Source: Lunularia cruciata (lineage: Eukaryota > Streptophyta > Marchantiopsida > Lunulariales > Lunulariaceae). Taken from it: a DNA stretch of 64,000 nt. The stretch is taken from the NCBI GenBank assembly GCA_948567375.1, contig OX419761.1, positions 684,501 through 748,500 of the forward strand, read 5' to 3'. Positions 45,896-58,644 of this stretch are shown one piece after another; positions within the stretch are counted from its first letter, which is position 1, and each line of letters begins with the position of its first letter. A program made the position numbers and the translations under genes. Below the pieces are notes generated by a model that saw only the letters and a list, made by a program, of their open reading frames with translations, was not told where the DNA came from and did not search any database.

Positions 45896-48000
45896 ATAAT
45901 GTACAAGTATACAATCAACTTCATATCCTTCATGATCATTAATAAAGATTGTATGAGGAGGTTATGACAAGTAGGAAAAGAAGATGGGAAGAAACAAAGT
46001 ATTTTAACTTTAAGATATGGAAGACAATATAGATCTTCATGTAACTAGGAAGTGCAAGTTTGCAAGCAATAGGAGAAATGATTTGAATGATATCAAAGAA
46101 ACCTAATTAGGATTAAATTTAGAAACTTGGGTGTAAAGAGGGAGAGTGAGTTTACTAGAGGAAATCATAACCTTATCACCAATTGGAAAAGTGAGATAAC
46201 AATGATATATTAACTTATTTCTTTTGAACAACAAGATGAAACTTGGCTTGGTGTAAGAATGTTGATAGCATGGATAAGAAGGTGGAAGTATGAGGGATAT
46301 TAGATGGCAATACTGCAAGAAGAGAATTTGGCACAAGTGGATCTTACTCAAAATTAATGAAGAAAGGAGAGAAGTCTATACATGTTTGCTTAGAATTATT
46401 ATATGTTAACTTGATAGCCATAAGATCAATTAGTATCTCAATTAGTCTGGTGAATTTTTACAAAGGCATGTAACATATCTTCCAAAGTGCAAATTTTTTT
46501 TTGTCCATCAATTTGAGGATGATAGGTTGTAGACAAGGCAAGCTTGGTGCCAAAGAATTTGAAAAGCACTTGCCAAAATTTACTCATGAATTGAGTATCA
46601 TGATCAAAGATAAGAACAGTTTGCATCATTTGATATTTGAATGCAATATTGAAAATAAATCTAAGCCAATATTGAAGCATCCACGGTGGGTGCCAATGAA
46701 TTTGCTTGATAAGCTTATTGAAAAACAATTTTTGTATGATCTTGATCAATCTTTGGCAAGGATGTGATGAAGTCTAGACTTATATTTTCCATTGGACAAA
46801 TAAAACTATGAGTGGTTGGAATACTCTACCTAGTTTTTGGTTGTTGTCCTGTTGTAGTTTTTGGTTATTGCATTGGTAGCTCTCATAAGATCAAAAAAAA
46901 TCCCAAATCTCTCATGCAATGTTTAGCCATCACCATTGACTTTATAGGGTACTCAAGCTCTTGTCTACACCCATATAACCAAGAATTGGTAATTCATGTA
47001 TCTCTTGAAATTGCACAATCATTGATCTCTATAATTAGAACAAAGATTTGGTTCTTACAAAATAGAAGACTATCCTTGAATGAAAGGTATTGTCCTTATC
47101 ATATGTTGCAAGATGAGTTTACACATAATGAAAGGACTTGAAGTAAAGTAGTCTTGAACTATGTATAAAGTAGTCTTGAACTATGTTGGGATCTTTGAGT
47201 CAATTGACACTATGATAATATTAACTATTATGAGAGATTCAAAAAGAATCTTCAAATCAAGTCAACTTGATAGAGCATCAAGAATGATGTGAAATTTTCT
47301 TTGTTTGTACTCAACCTTGATTTCAAAATTGTTTTGTTCTTCTTATCTATGATATCTACTCTTTGTATGCTCCAAATGTAAGGTCTATGACAAGAGTTTG
47401 TGATTGGTATGCATTATCACTTGTTTCTCCAAGAGATAATGTCTCCACACCTTTGTTATGTATACCACTGCAAGTTATTTATAATATCAAGAAAAATAAT
47501 TCCTTTATGTTGTATTAATCTTCAAGATACAAAGACAATGAGATGCAACTCTTATTACAATATAGCTCCAATTGCAAAGTTAGAAGCATCAAAATCAATC
47601 ACACAAGACAATTGAGGATCATATAGTTGGAGATTGGGTCATGAAGATACCATATCCTTAAGTTTTCTAGATGATTCTTCTTTCTTGATGGTCCACTCAA
47701 AGCTTGTTTCCTTCTCTCAAGAGACCTATTATTAGTGCAATCATATGAGCTTAATAGTAGATTAATCATCTATAAAAGCTCACCAATCCATTAAATCTCC
47801 AAACATCCATGGCATAGTTAGTAGTAGACCAATAAGTAATAACTTTGATTTTTCTTCTTCCATCTTGATAAGCTTTATACAGATTGCAAAAATAGAAATA
47901 TCTTCTTCCAAAAATTGATAATTCTGATAAATTTCACATCTTTTGATTGATTACTCTTATGTATCTTGGCCCAATCAAATTAAACCCTATATTAATGGTT
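45896..48000 (-). pseudogene. integrase, RNase H and RT remnants of B'
   Basis: Short minus-strand stretches match B: TFPIGDKVMISSSKLTLPL and LEDMLHAFVKIHQTN from the integrase, HDTQFMSKFWQVLFKF from the second catalytic D region, and scattered RNase H and RT pieces to about 48000. Stops and indels are dense. Nothing here could be translated. Confidence 0.75.
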
Positions 48001-48964
48001 AGAGTATTCCACCAGGTTTCTAATTGTTGGTGGTGATCATCAACCACTTTAGTGGTTGAGGGAAAAGAGGTTACCAAATAGGTAACATTTAAAATGTGCT
48101 ATTGCCCATAGTGTTGCCAAACACTCTCTCTCATATGAACTACAATTTGCCTCCATTGAATTGTTGGAGCGACTAGCATAGGCCACCACAAAATCCTTCC
48201 CCTCATCATCATGTTGGGTGAGGACTACTCCAAGCCCTTGCATAATCCAATCAATATGAACTTGGAATGGCTGTCCTCTGATTGGTCTCTTAAGAATAGA
48301 AGCAAATGTCAACCTCTCCTTGAGCTCTATAAAAGCTCTCTCTTGCTCATCTTCCCAACACCACTCTTTTGTAAGCTTGGCCAACTTTGTCAAGGCCTTG
48401 GCAATGGCACTAAATCCTCTTACATATTGGCAATATAAGTTTGCTAACCCAAGGAATGCTCACACTTGCTTTCATATGTAGGCTAAGGAATATGTGCAAT
48501 AGCCTCCATCTTGGTATATTGAAAACCAAGTTCTCCATGGTAGATAGTGTGACCCAAAACTCAACTTGCTTGTGGAAGAATCCACACCTCTTAGGATGTA
48601 ATTTGAGTCCATGAGATTACAACCTCTCAAACATCTCTAACAAATGTCCCTCATGCTCCTCCACCATAGTGTTATAGACTAAAATGTCATCAATATAGCA
48701 CCAAGCAAAACCCAACCCTACTAGGATCCTATCCATGACACTTTGGAACTCAATAGGAGCATCCTTTAACCTAAATAGTAAGAACCTCCACTAATATAAT
48801 ATATCCTTATCGTTAGGATCAATAGCCCAAAATATTATCTTGGACTTGTCCTCCTCCTTGATTGGCAGTTGATAATATCTTTGTCAAAGATCTAAAGTAT
48901 TGAAGACCTTTGCATGACCAATCCCATCAAAGATCTCCTCTAGCGTAGGCATGGTGTAATACCA

Positions 48965-49275
48965 AGGGTTAGCCATATGATCTAGATGTGAAATTCGGTT
49001 TGGTAACATCTAGAATGATGTTATACATGATGGTCAAAATAGATCAGATAGAAGTATCACCAAAAGAGTACTTCTACTAATAGGGCAGAAACCAAAATAG
49101 ACTTGAGAACCTTAGAACCAATAGCTAGACATATGATTTAAAGGTGAGAATTGGTTTGGTAACATCTGGAAGGATGTTACACATGATGGACTAAACAGAT
49201 CAGAAAGAGGTATCACCAAAAGAGGACTTCTACTAATAGAGTAGGAACCGAAATATGCCTGAAATCTTTGAAGGC
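48965..49275 (+). repeat. about 156-bp tandem duplication in solo LTR I
   Basis: GGTTTGGTAACATCT recurs at 48997 and 49153. Each copy also has CATGATGG, CAGATCAGA/TAGATCAGA and CACCAAAAGAG.ACTTCTACTA. It is in the U3 part, so it may be a duplicated regulatory segment. Confidence 0.8.
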
Positions 49276-49324
49276 AATTTCGGAGGCCTAAACGGATGAA
49301 TTAGGCCTCGAAAATGTGCAGATT

Positions 49325-49340
49325 CCCCCCCCCCCCCCCC
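49325..49340 (+). repeat. C16 homopolymer
   Basis: A run of sixteen C within solo LTR I. Its true length is easily misread in sequencing. Confidence 0.9.
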
Positions 49341-50123
49341 ACAACGGAGGATAGGTTGGCCTTCCCTCCCCCCTGGTTTGTCTTGTCGAGAGCTTTCCAA
49401 TGGTACCTTACTCGTGATTCTGAGATTCCTACAGGAAGATTCCCTAAAGGATTCCCTCCAGTCAAAGCTCGTTTGACCAACCCGATAGGACCTAGACCAG
49501 ACAGGTCACCCATCCAAGTAAGTAATCCAAGGGTGGAGCTTGCTGACATGTCACCTATCTGTGTCCCTAATCCTATGGTGGAGTTTCCTTGGAGGAGATC
49601 CTCTTTGCCTATATAATAAAGAGAAGGTGCTCTCTTGGGGCATCGAATGTTTGAGTGTGCAATCTGTGTTTTCTCTCTTCTCTTGTCCTTGGAATATTAC
49701 ACATGGCATACCAATCAGCCCTAGTCTATTAGTTGATAGGAAGGTAATCTCCACACATTTGCTTATCTATGTAGTTGTTATGCATATCCTTCTTGGTTGG
49801 CATCATTGTAGCTTAATCATTCTCTCCATGTGAAATCTCCACCAAACCAACCTCAAAAAGGTCTATACTTCTGCTTTGAATTAATGCTCTTTCCATGTCA
49901 CTATATTTATAAGGGCATAAAAAGATAAGTGTATCACTAGTAAAATCAATTTGAATACCAAGTCCTTGCAAAGTACCCAAATCCATCATATTGAAGGCAA
50001 AAAAACTTGTGTAGCTCCTCAAGAACCTCCAAACTATCAATCTTTCTCCTCTTGTAAGTTTGGGTCCAATGTTTTGCTCCCAAGTGTCCTCTATAACTAA
50101 TCTAGGAGCGGAAGACACACTAA

Positions 50124-50327
50124 TTAGCTACTACACCAAGACCTTGGGAGCAATAATTTCATACCTCCAATACTAGAGTCCTCAACCTTAGTGCAAAAAA
50201 CTCCCTCAATTTTGGCTACAATCTCTATACATCCTCTAGCTACATCCCAAGTAGACCAAGGGTGTAACCCAAGTGGATCACACTTACCTGGATGGACCCC
50301 AAGTAGACCACTCTCACTAGTAGCCAC
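50124..50327 (-). pseudogene. methyltransferase-RT linker of copy F
   Basis: The minus-strand frame reads ESGLLGVHPGKCDPLGLHP and then IEVVAKIEGVF-type sequence. Copy G has ESGLLGVHPGEHGLLGLHP at the same place (62676-62800). The conserved linker joins the methyltransferase to RT in both copies. Its role is unknown. Confidence 0.6.
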
Positions 50328-50379
50328 TGGCTATGCCCCAAGAATACCCTGCCCACTTGGTCCATTATCCCCAACATGT

Positions 50380-51750
50380 GCCTCAATTGTCTTGATACAC
50401 ATAAAGCTCACAAGTGTTCGAGTGGTGATGCATATCAAGTGCATCCTATGCTGCTCTACCAAGCCAAGGCTCACAATCCATGTAAAAAAAAATTTCAAGT
50501 CCATAGCTTGACCTAAAACCTAATCCTTGGATACCTCTAACATTGCTATAACAAAGGTACTATTGGTACAAAATGTCATTGCCCGCTCCTTCTCATTGGC
50601 ATTAAGCTCCACTAACTGCTATAATTGTGAGTCTTATACAAGTCTATGACCTCCTTCTCAAAAATCATAAGGGCCTAAGAAACTCATAAGTGTGCATAAA
50701 GTTGCTCTTGGTTGTCCAACAAGGTTCAACAATCCCATCAATGACCTATCAGTCACTATCACCGTCTAAGACCGGTGCCCAACATCCAAAATATCATCAA
50801 TAGTAAGTTGGTCTATTTGTTAAATCCCATCATAAGCACATTTTAGAACCTCTCTAGGTAAGAGGTTCATCTACCAAAAACAAAGACATTGAACCCATGA
50901 GCACACTTTGGTTGCATCCAACAACATGGCACGTCCCATCCAAGAGCGGACCTAATGTATACTTACCACCACTTAAGTATGAGAATCACCCATCAAAAGA
51001 ACATTCTCTAAAATGTAGGTTTGGAGAAATGGATTGATGAACCTAGAGATGTTATAGCATACATAACATTCCCATAACACACCAAAAAAGGGATCTTGTA
51101 GACCTTGACCTTGGCCAACATGAGTATGTCCCTAACATGGCCATCCAAAAATCACCAAATGAATGGGACCATGTCTCTCCAAATTTTTGCTCCCAGCAAG
51201 GACATGTTTATTGGTAGGGTCTTCTAGTAGCCCTTGGTTGCTAACATTAGTAATAACTCAAGATAGCAATAAGCCAAGTGTGCCACATAATGTTGATAGA
51301 CTTGCCTAGCAATCTCATCTCTCTCCATATACAAGTACCTCTATACTCATGTACTTGTATATAGTACCATAGTTAGTCCAGTGTTAATTACACCAAACAA
51401 CTCCAATGGACATACTCTCTCTACTAGATACTACCAAGCAATGAGTGTGGTATCCAAAGGTGACAAGGTAATAGACTTTGGAGGCTTATCCCTACACTGG
51501 TCTCCTGGTGGTACAAAGGTTCCACTCCAATCTTATTGCACCAACTAATCTGCATGTTGTTGCAATGCCTCCTTAGAACTCCACAATGGAATATCCAAGG
51601 TGGATGGAATGATCTCACTTGTATTCCAAATCCAAGTGATCTCCTTTGGAACTGGAGTATCCTTTGCATTGGCATTCCCCTCCAATAAATCACCAAGCCA
51701 TTGAAACTAATGCCATGTTCCTTGACTATAGTGAGCCAAGACCTCCACTA
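50380..51750 (-). pseudogene. C5-DNA methyltransferase of copy F, degraded
   Basis: DNA similarity to the methyltransferase of copy G is continuous. The motif I region is at about 51395-51420 (G: 63801-63836), the catalytic PCQ region at about 51140, ENV at about 51010, the SRAHRLR region at about 50890, and the motif IX/X region at 50460-50560. At the place of the first stop in copy G (TAA at 63669) copy F has TTA, so that stop is specific to G. Frameshifts and stops are common and no long frame remains. Its value is as evidence that the methyltransferase belongs to the family. Confidence 0.7.
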
Positions 51751-53090
51751 CTAAAGCATATTGGTAGGTGACATACCCGTCCCTCACCTAACTGCAACCT
51801 GGTCTATAGGAGGCTATCTCCTCCTAATAGTCAAAACTAAAACCCATGGAGTATACACTACTCCACCAACTAGCACACCATATGACTCTATTATTGTCAC
51901 AACCGCCTGAGTTCTCACCACAAAGCTATCAATAGGATGATCAAGTTGACTCTGGATAATGAGCTCTCCACATGTGATGTATTATATAGAACCACCACCT
52001 AGAGATTTTTGGATCTAAAATGAACACCTCTACACATCAGTCTTTCATACCTCAAGATCAACAACTATAGCCCCCAATATAAGGGGCTACTCACCAAAAT
52101 CTAATAAGACCCTAACCTTTTGTGGTGTATAGACTTTCCTTGAAGGTACCACCAAATAGAAAATCCTCCTTTGGTTATCCAATAGGTGTGAATTGAGCTT
52201 GCTCAAAGGTAGGTCTAGTTGATAACTCCTCCAACCTAGCTATTTTTGCTTGCCATAAACCTCTGGTTGCTAAGTGGATGCCATGCTCCTCAACCAAGTC
52301 CGCTTAACTATCAACCACCTTTGCTCTATAAGCAAGAACTACATCATCCGTATTGTCACAAAGTTTGGCATCCAATCAGAACACTAGAGTTGTGTCCCAA
52401 TTTAAACATGTCACTCATTGAGAACAAAGAGAAGTGCATAATCAACTAAGCCGCCCCCAACATTGTGCTAGACTCAATCTGTATAGTAGTAGGTGGCTAA
52501 ATAACATCTAGTCCATCATGCATTCTATCACCACCTACTACACCTACACTAGGACATCTAGGAGCCATGGATATTGTCTATAGTACCTCAAAGAGTGTGA
52601 AAGATTGGGAAGTCTTATTTATCTACCAACCTTTCTCCTTTATGCATCCAACTCCATTGATGCTCTTCTAGGGTTTAGAGCATTTATTGCATTCCTGGTC
52701 ATTGTGGTAGATGCATCTACTTATGTTTTTCCGTACATAAAATCAAGACTCTCTATCACCAACATAAGAGGTGAAAACCTCAACACCCAAATCTGATATC
52801 CTTTGAGCTATGGTAATGCTAGCCAATCTTTGTTCCAACTACTCAATCCAAGTAGCCATGGCTATATCAAAAGCAAGGGCAAGTATTGCATCCCTACCAA
52901 GTGTAGGTCCTCTACCACCACCTTGTCTTCCATGACTTGGAGATCCTCTACCACTTGCCATAGCAACCCTACTACTCCATAATTCCAAGTGAAGGTCAAA
53001 GCATCCATCACTAGTGTGAAAAAATCTATGGCATTGGTCACATTGTCTTATGCTGGTTGTGATGCACCAAAGGTATCATACCCACTACCT
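51751..53090 (-). pseudogene. unknown coding-like region between gag and methyltransferase (copy F)
   Basis: By position this should encode the protease and/or an N-terminal extension of the methyltransferase. Only broken frames are legible. KVRVLLDFGE near 52100-52125 is the only DxG-like candidate for a protease and is weak. RLEELSTRPTFEQAQFTPIG (about 52170-52250) is another coding-looking piece. I recognise no domain. The corresponding part of copy G lies beyond the window end. Confidence 0.35.
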
Positions 53091-53095
53091 TGGCT

Positions 53096-54560
53096 GCACT
53101 TTCTCTTGTTGTGAGGTCCACCACAAGTCTTACAAGCAACACTACACCACTCATTGGCTGCTACTGACCAGAAAATGAAGGTGAGGGTCTAGCTACACTA
53201 GGCTCTCCACTCGCTTCATAAGATCTAGGATATCTACTTTGCCCTTGGAAGCCAACATGGCATGGTTCACTTTACTACACTCTAAAAGAAAAACAACTAT
53301 GGATGAGGTCTCTATACCAAATACAAATGTTACCACTCTCTCTTCCACCATGTTGAGCTTAATACGCTCAGCCAAGCTAAAGACCATCGCAAAAGTAGGT
53401 GAAGTAGCCTATAACAACATAACATCATATACTCTACATTGCAACTCCCTATCCAAGAAATATTCCATACCAAAACTAGATAGCTTAGGCCTCAATAACT
53501 CCTTAAGGCTTTCCCCGCAAAGATAGTAGGGTGCTTTACATAGATCACTCCATGTCGGGTTATTTTATTGTTGTCCAAAGACTCAATAGTACCAATGTAG
53601 TGCTAGACATATGGAAGAAGTACTCTACTATTGGGCAGGTGGCCCACCCCCTACCAATTGAGTTATTATTACTACCAACTCTAACAAATCAAAGTCTCTT
53701 TTGGTTAAACTAGACCCACTATAGGTATCAAGATCCCAAAGGACTTTAGTAAGACCATTAGAGGAGAAATCAACAATTTCCTTCAATTTTCCATGCACTT
53801 AAGCTAAAGTTAGGGTAAAGAAATCCAATGGGTCTTCTTGTGTGAAAATCATAAAGCTTTCCAAAGGACCTATAAAGGCAAAGAAGTTGACATCAATCAT
53901 GAAGAACACAAAGTTTCCATGATCTATGAAAAATAAAATGATAGAGCTACTTGTCATTCTTCTTGTTCATTTAGAGAAAAAGCAAGGTGCATACACTACT
54001 ATGTTGGGCCTCCCATTCTCTTTCTAGGTTCATAGAAGCTATTTTGTGAGAGTTGTAGCTTAGGCTACCAGCTCATATTAGGTGGGAGAGAATCCAATAG
54101 GACTCTTGTAATTGGATAGGGTTGTTGATACTTAAGGGCCACTTTTTTTTCTTGAGTGAAATAGATCACCCATCTCATGCAATTATATGTCTCATGTAGG
54201 CTTTCCCTAGCTTTCCATTGGAACTCCTTCAAGCTCCTTAGCTTGTCAATGCGCTTGCCTTGGTAGTTTTGCCTCAAGTGCTACAAGAACTATACCATGA
54301 GGTTAAACCCCAAAACTACACCACCTCTTGTAGTGGTACTCCCACTTGTAATAGCACTATCTCCAACTAGTGCACCTCCTCTAGATACACCAATGCTACA
54401 AGAACTAGAACTTATGGGTATTGTTGATCTCGTGACTAATAGCCAAGCCGGAAGTGATAGAGATGTAGTTAAGAGACCAATATTATCTCCATAGCTCAAT
54501 CTTGTCTAGGTGAGCTCTCTTGAACTTATGATAATCATCCATTAGCAGAACTTCAAAGTG
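53096..54560 (-). pseudogene. gag and zinc knuckle of copy F
   Basis: The minus-strand pieces match copy E gag: LDTPMLQ-type Ser-rich linker (about 54300-54450), KLRSLKEFQWKARESLHETY (54065-54277) and VFSLAERIKLNMVEERVVT (53193-53387). It ends in a compact knuckle CKTCGGPHNKRKC (C-x2-C-x3-H-x4-C) at 53134-53096. The knuckle has three rather than four residues before His. The frames are broken throughout. Confidence 0.7.
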
Positions 54561-56209
54561 CTAACATAACCCTTTCAATGCCATGAAGGGTGTGAACAAA
54601 GACAAGTTTTTCATCTATTGTAGATCACACCAACTATCAAACTCATAGATGAAGTCATCTGACTCAATGGTGCTCACAATACCAAAATAACACTTAAAGG
54701 CCTTTAGAGATCCCATAAATCTTGTCCATGTCTCACAATAATAGTGTAAATACACCAAGTGCACTTACACCAAGTGCACTCTCAACTAAATCAACTCTTG
54801 TATAAAACTCCAAATCAAGGTCAATTCCTCCTTCATTAGGACTTGAGATACAAGTTGATACCAAGTGCTACTCCATGTAAACCCACAATGTATTGCAGTG
54901 ATATCTCCTTTAGAATTCCCAAAGAACTCTGTAGTGACAATGTAGCTTAAATTATAATCATAACCACCACAAGTACCCTACCAAGGATCACCACCAAGTG
55001 CCACCACCAACTAAATACCACTAATTAATGAAGCTCTAATTGCAAAAACTACTCTAGAGGAAAGGGCAACCTATAACCTACCATCATAATACACACTCTC
55101 ACGGTCTACAAGTCATCAATTCCTACCTCACCAAAGAGAAACATAGATAGTCTAATTGGTCATGACTCTAGTCTCACTATCAAGAACACACCATAGTACC
55201 AATGCTCTAAAGTCATGACACTTCACACAAACCTGGTGCACAAATAGGAAGTAGAGAATAGAGGAAGTCCAATCAAAAGAAGTAAAAAAAACTCTTCATC
55301 TCATAAATTAACACTAGACTTACTCTATCACCATTTAGCATTTGATATAATAACTTTATCTACTTACTCCTAAGCTACCAAGATCACCAATGAAAGGATC
55401 AAATTGCCTTTCCTAGCCAAAGCTACATGTGTGTAGATATCAAAATACCAATCACTAGGACAACAATTGAAGGTGGACCAGTTAGCTAGAGCACCAATTT
55501 AGGAACCAAAGATATGATATTTAAATCATGTTGCATGCAATCTAGAAGGGTTGCTGGGAAAATTTGGCCAAACAATGACCAAAAACTACCAAAAACTCAT
55601 CATTAGCTAACCTCATGCAAGCAAGCTAGCATGATGTCCCTTCTAGGCCTTCACAGCCTCTTAATGCCAAAATTCAAGCTTTTCTTCTTGTCAATCCAGA
55701 CCTTCTCCAAATTTGGCCAAGCTTCATCAACTTGAGCACTAGCTATGGCAATTTGTCAACTTCTAACTTTGGATAACCTCTGCTAATTTGACACACCTCC
55801 TTATAGTTGGCTCAGTGCCAAATCCTTTGCTAACTCTCAACTCAAGCCAAATTGAGAGGATGTGGATCTCCTAATCTCTAATATGAGGAGATGAGTTTCC
55901 AAATCCACCTTCAATTTTGCACTTTGTGCTCAATTTGCATCAAATCTACTTTGATTTCACCTCCTTGGAGTCAAATTGAACATCCATTGACTCAATTCTA
56001 AAAAAAATTGGCCATCACTTCTACACACCGCCTGCCTACCTACTAAATCTACATCAACTCAAATTAGGCTTCCGCATATGATCACTCTCAAGGAAATCAA
56101 AGACCATGATCAAATGTACCAATGATATGCCTGGCTTGGAGATACCACCAACGCCTTTAGTTCTTGCACCCAATTTCCCCTTGACTCTCACTTCTCTGAG
56201 GTGATAAAT
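54561..56209 (-). other. gag N-terminus and leader of copy F
   Basis: This stretch aligns with copy E leader on both sides of chromovirus B (20750-21884 and 27549-27690). It includes CTTGGAGATACCACCAAC (56145 region), which is also in E. I see no intact frame. Confidence 0.55.
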
Positions 56210-56647
56210 TCATTCTTCTACTCAAATCACACTCAAATTAAATTTGTACTCTATCCTTCACTCAACAATCTGCCAACAATCAAGCATTGATTATAGTCAA
56301 GCCACACTCGCTAACTAAAAGACTCCAAGTGATGCTCACCAACCTTTGTCCACCATAGCTAAGAACTTGAAGGCTCAATATCATAGAAATGAGCTCTTTG
56401 GAGCTACACTTTGAAAGTATACCCCTATGCTTGACCTAGGTCTTCAACCCTAATGGTGTCCCTGATGGCACATCTGACGGTGCCAAAAATGCAAGTGACA
56501 ATGGGTCCTACTATGTAATCAATAGCCCTAGTATGAAATTAGATGGCCAACAAGTAATCAATGAGTAACCATTAAAATACATATGACTTCCAACACTACC
56601 ATTCCAACATCCAAGCAAACTAGCTTCAATGCTACAAATGTTGTGAT
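56210..56647 (-). repeat. 5' LTR-like end of copy F
   Basis: It aligns with 27690-28122 (E) and 58760-59208 (G), including the stretch CCAACAATC..GC(A)TTGATTA and the CATTGGAACTC-like end. The matched segment stops at ATCACAACATTTGTAG (minus reading), directly against B'' sequence. Confidence 0.55.
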
Positions 56648-58290
56648 AAGACTCTTCATGTGCTCCAAATATAAGAATTGCAACGACAATCATGATAATT
56701 TGTTTCTCCAAGAGATAATATCTCAACACCTTTTTTGCATATAATATTGCAAGTTGTTCTTGATCTTGAGTAGGAAAAAATTTCTAAGTTTAATCATTAA
56801 GATAGAAATGCAATGGGATGCAATCTATGGGAATTCTTGTTGTAAATAAATTTAATTGCAAGTTTAGAAGCATCATCAACCACACACATTAGTTGAGGAT
56901 TACTAGGTGGACAATGGATTGTGGACATACCATATCCTTGAGTTCTTTGAATGTTTTTTTTCTTAGTGATCCACTCAAAGCTTGTTGTATTCCCCAAGAG
57001 ATCAACAATAGTGTGGCCACATAAGCATAATAGTGAATGAACCATTAGTTAAAACTTGTTAATCTATAAAATTCCCAAAATTTTGTGTTCTTCTTAGAAG
57101 TAGACCAATTGGTAATGACCTTGATCTTCTACTTTTCCATCTTAATTCTCCTCATTGAAACCTTCTAGCACAAGGTAGTAACTTCCTTCTACCAAAAAAA
57201 TACACTCAGATTTCTTGTAGTAGAACTTCCATTGTTGTACTCATCTTAAGCCTTCTTGTACATGGTTCTTTTGTTCTACTTCCATCTTATTGTAAATTAA
57301 AATATTATCCAAGAATACTACCTTGTACCAATCCAATAGTCTTAATAACACTTAATATATTTAATCCATGAAAATTGTTGGAGTATTAGTGAATCCAAAA
57401 GGTATAACTCTCCATTCAAAAGAGTCATACCTTGTACAAAATGCAATCTTCTTCATGTCTCCTCCATCAATTGGATCTACTAATAGTTACTTCAAAGATC
57501 CAACTTTGAGAAATACTATGCTTTACTTAAGTAATCCAACAAGTGATTACTTTGAGACAAGGGATATGCATTCTTCATGTTCATTAAGACTATAGTAGTC
57601 AATAAGACATCAAAGCACTCCATCTTTCTTTGGTATAAATAGTATAAGTGCTCCTCAAGGGGATTTACTATATTTTATGAAATCCAACAACTTGATCAGT
57701 ATTTTTTGATAATCTATCTAGCAAGTAGTATTATCTAAGTCTTGTGGTGAGAGCCAACAGATTAGTACTACTTTTCAATAGCTCAATCTTGAAGAGCATA
57801 CCTTGATCAAAGGGTAACCCTTTAAAAAGATCATCTACAAACACATCTACAAACTCTTGAACTATTTGATCAACCATTACTCTTTGATACTTCTTATCCT
57901 CATCAGACTCTCCTTGTACTATAGGTTTGATCCACTCAATAAAAACATGAAAATCTTCCTCCAAAGATGATTCTATAGCCATTAATTTGGTAAAATTTCC
58001 ATCTTGGGACTAAGTACTCTTAAGTTCATTTTACAAAGGTGCAAGATAATCTAATCAATAATTTTTACCTTAGTATTGTACTTGAATTTATTGTTATCCC
58101 ATTCATATTGAACCTCATGATATTCAAGCTAAGGAAGACCTATAATGATATTGTAGTGTAGAGAAGCTACTACAAATCTTTTACACTTTGAATACACTCT
58201 CCTAATCTTGAATGCAACAAGATGTGAGGTACACAAAATGAAAAACACCTTTTTCCATCTATGGTAGCACACTTTGCCTTTGCTTATGCA
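56648..58290 (-). mobile_element. chromovirus fragment B''
   Basis: It aligns on the minus strand with B from 23970 to about 25730: RNase H, RT and the start of the protease region. The segment 57731-57982 (VDQIVQEFVDVFVDDLFKG) matches the RT lead-in of B. It lacks LTRs and is heavily mutated. Confidence 0.7.
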
Positions 58291-58644
58291 AATTTTCTTT
58301 GTTTTTCATTTTTATTTAAGAATTCAATAAGCACTTAGACTAGAATAGAGTCAATAGATAAGACTATTAGTCTTACTCCAATCATAGAGAAAAGACCATA
58401 GATTTGGATCCAAGAAATGGGTTGGTGTACCAATCATTGGAGTAGTCACATCATAAGAGTGGGACTACTAAAGACCATTAGAGTAGGACTAGGTGGTCAT
58501 GAGTAAAATTGACCATGTTAGCCATCAACTCAATCAATCATCCACATTGGCATTCATACAAGCAAGAAACTACCTTGCAAGACAAAGAAATGATTTTGGT
58601 TACCATTGGTCCTCATGGCATTTCACACATGTGCAAAAATGAAG
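58291..58644. other. unassigned 350-bp segment
   Basis: I see nothing recognisable between B'' and the 105-bp repeat. Confidence 0.4.

Larger units (their letters stand above)
43432..48000 (-). mobile_element. decayed chromovirus copy B', 5' truncated
   Basis: It reads on the minus strand like chromovirus B: 3' LTR (43432-43843), chromodomain, integrase, RNase H and RT, ending near 48000 where C-family copy F begins. No 5' LTR is present. A family A solo LTR is inserted at 44025-45895, in the chromodomain region. It is far more diverged from B than the B LTRs are from each other. Confidence 0.8.
48955..49701 (+). mobile_element. solo LTR I with perfect CATGG target duplication
   Basis: The insertion begins TGTAATACC and ends GGAATATTACA (terminal inverted repeat TGTAATA/TATTACA). 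It is flanked by CATGG at 48950-48954 and 49702-49706. Copy G has the uninterrupted site (GTAGGCATGGCATACC, 62125 region). A TATA box (CTATATAATAAAG, about 49608-49620) near the right end suggests plus orientation. The family differs from A, B, C and D. Confidence 0.9.
48049..50118 (-). pseudogene. RT and RNase H of copy F, split by a solo LTR
   Basis: RNase H is the clearest part (48049-48393: [39 protein letters not shown]). RT pieces lie at 48400-48954 and 49702-50118 (KLTRGERLIVWRFLRSYTS, MMDLGTLQGLGIQIDFTS). The same segments are found in copies C and G. Many stops are present. Confidence 0.75.
48040..56647 (-). mobile_element. C-family copy F, old, 5' part complete
   Basis: Read on the minus strand this gives LTR-like sequence (56647-56210), leader (to 54900), gag (54560-53190), zinc knuckle (53134-53096), an unknown region, methyltransferase (about 51750-50380), linker, and RT/RNase H down to 48040, where it is cut by B'. 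A foreign solo LTR splits RT at 48955-49701. Comparison with copies E and G gives the order of the whole C family. Confidence 0.8.
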
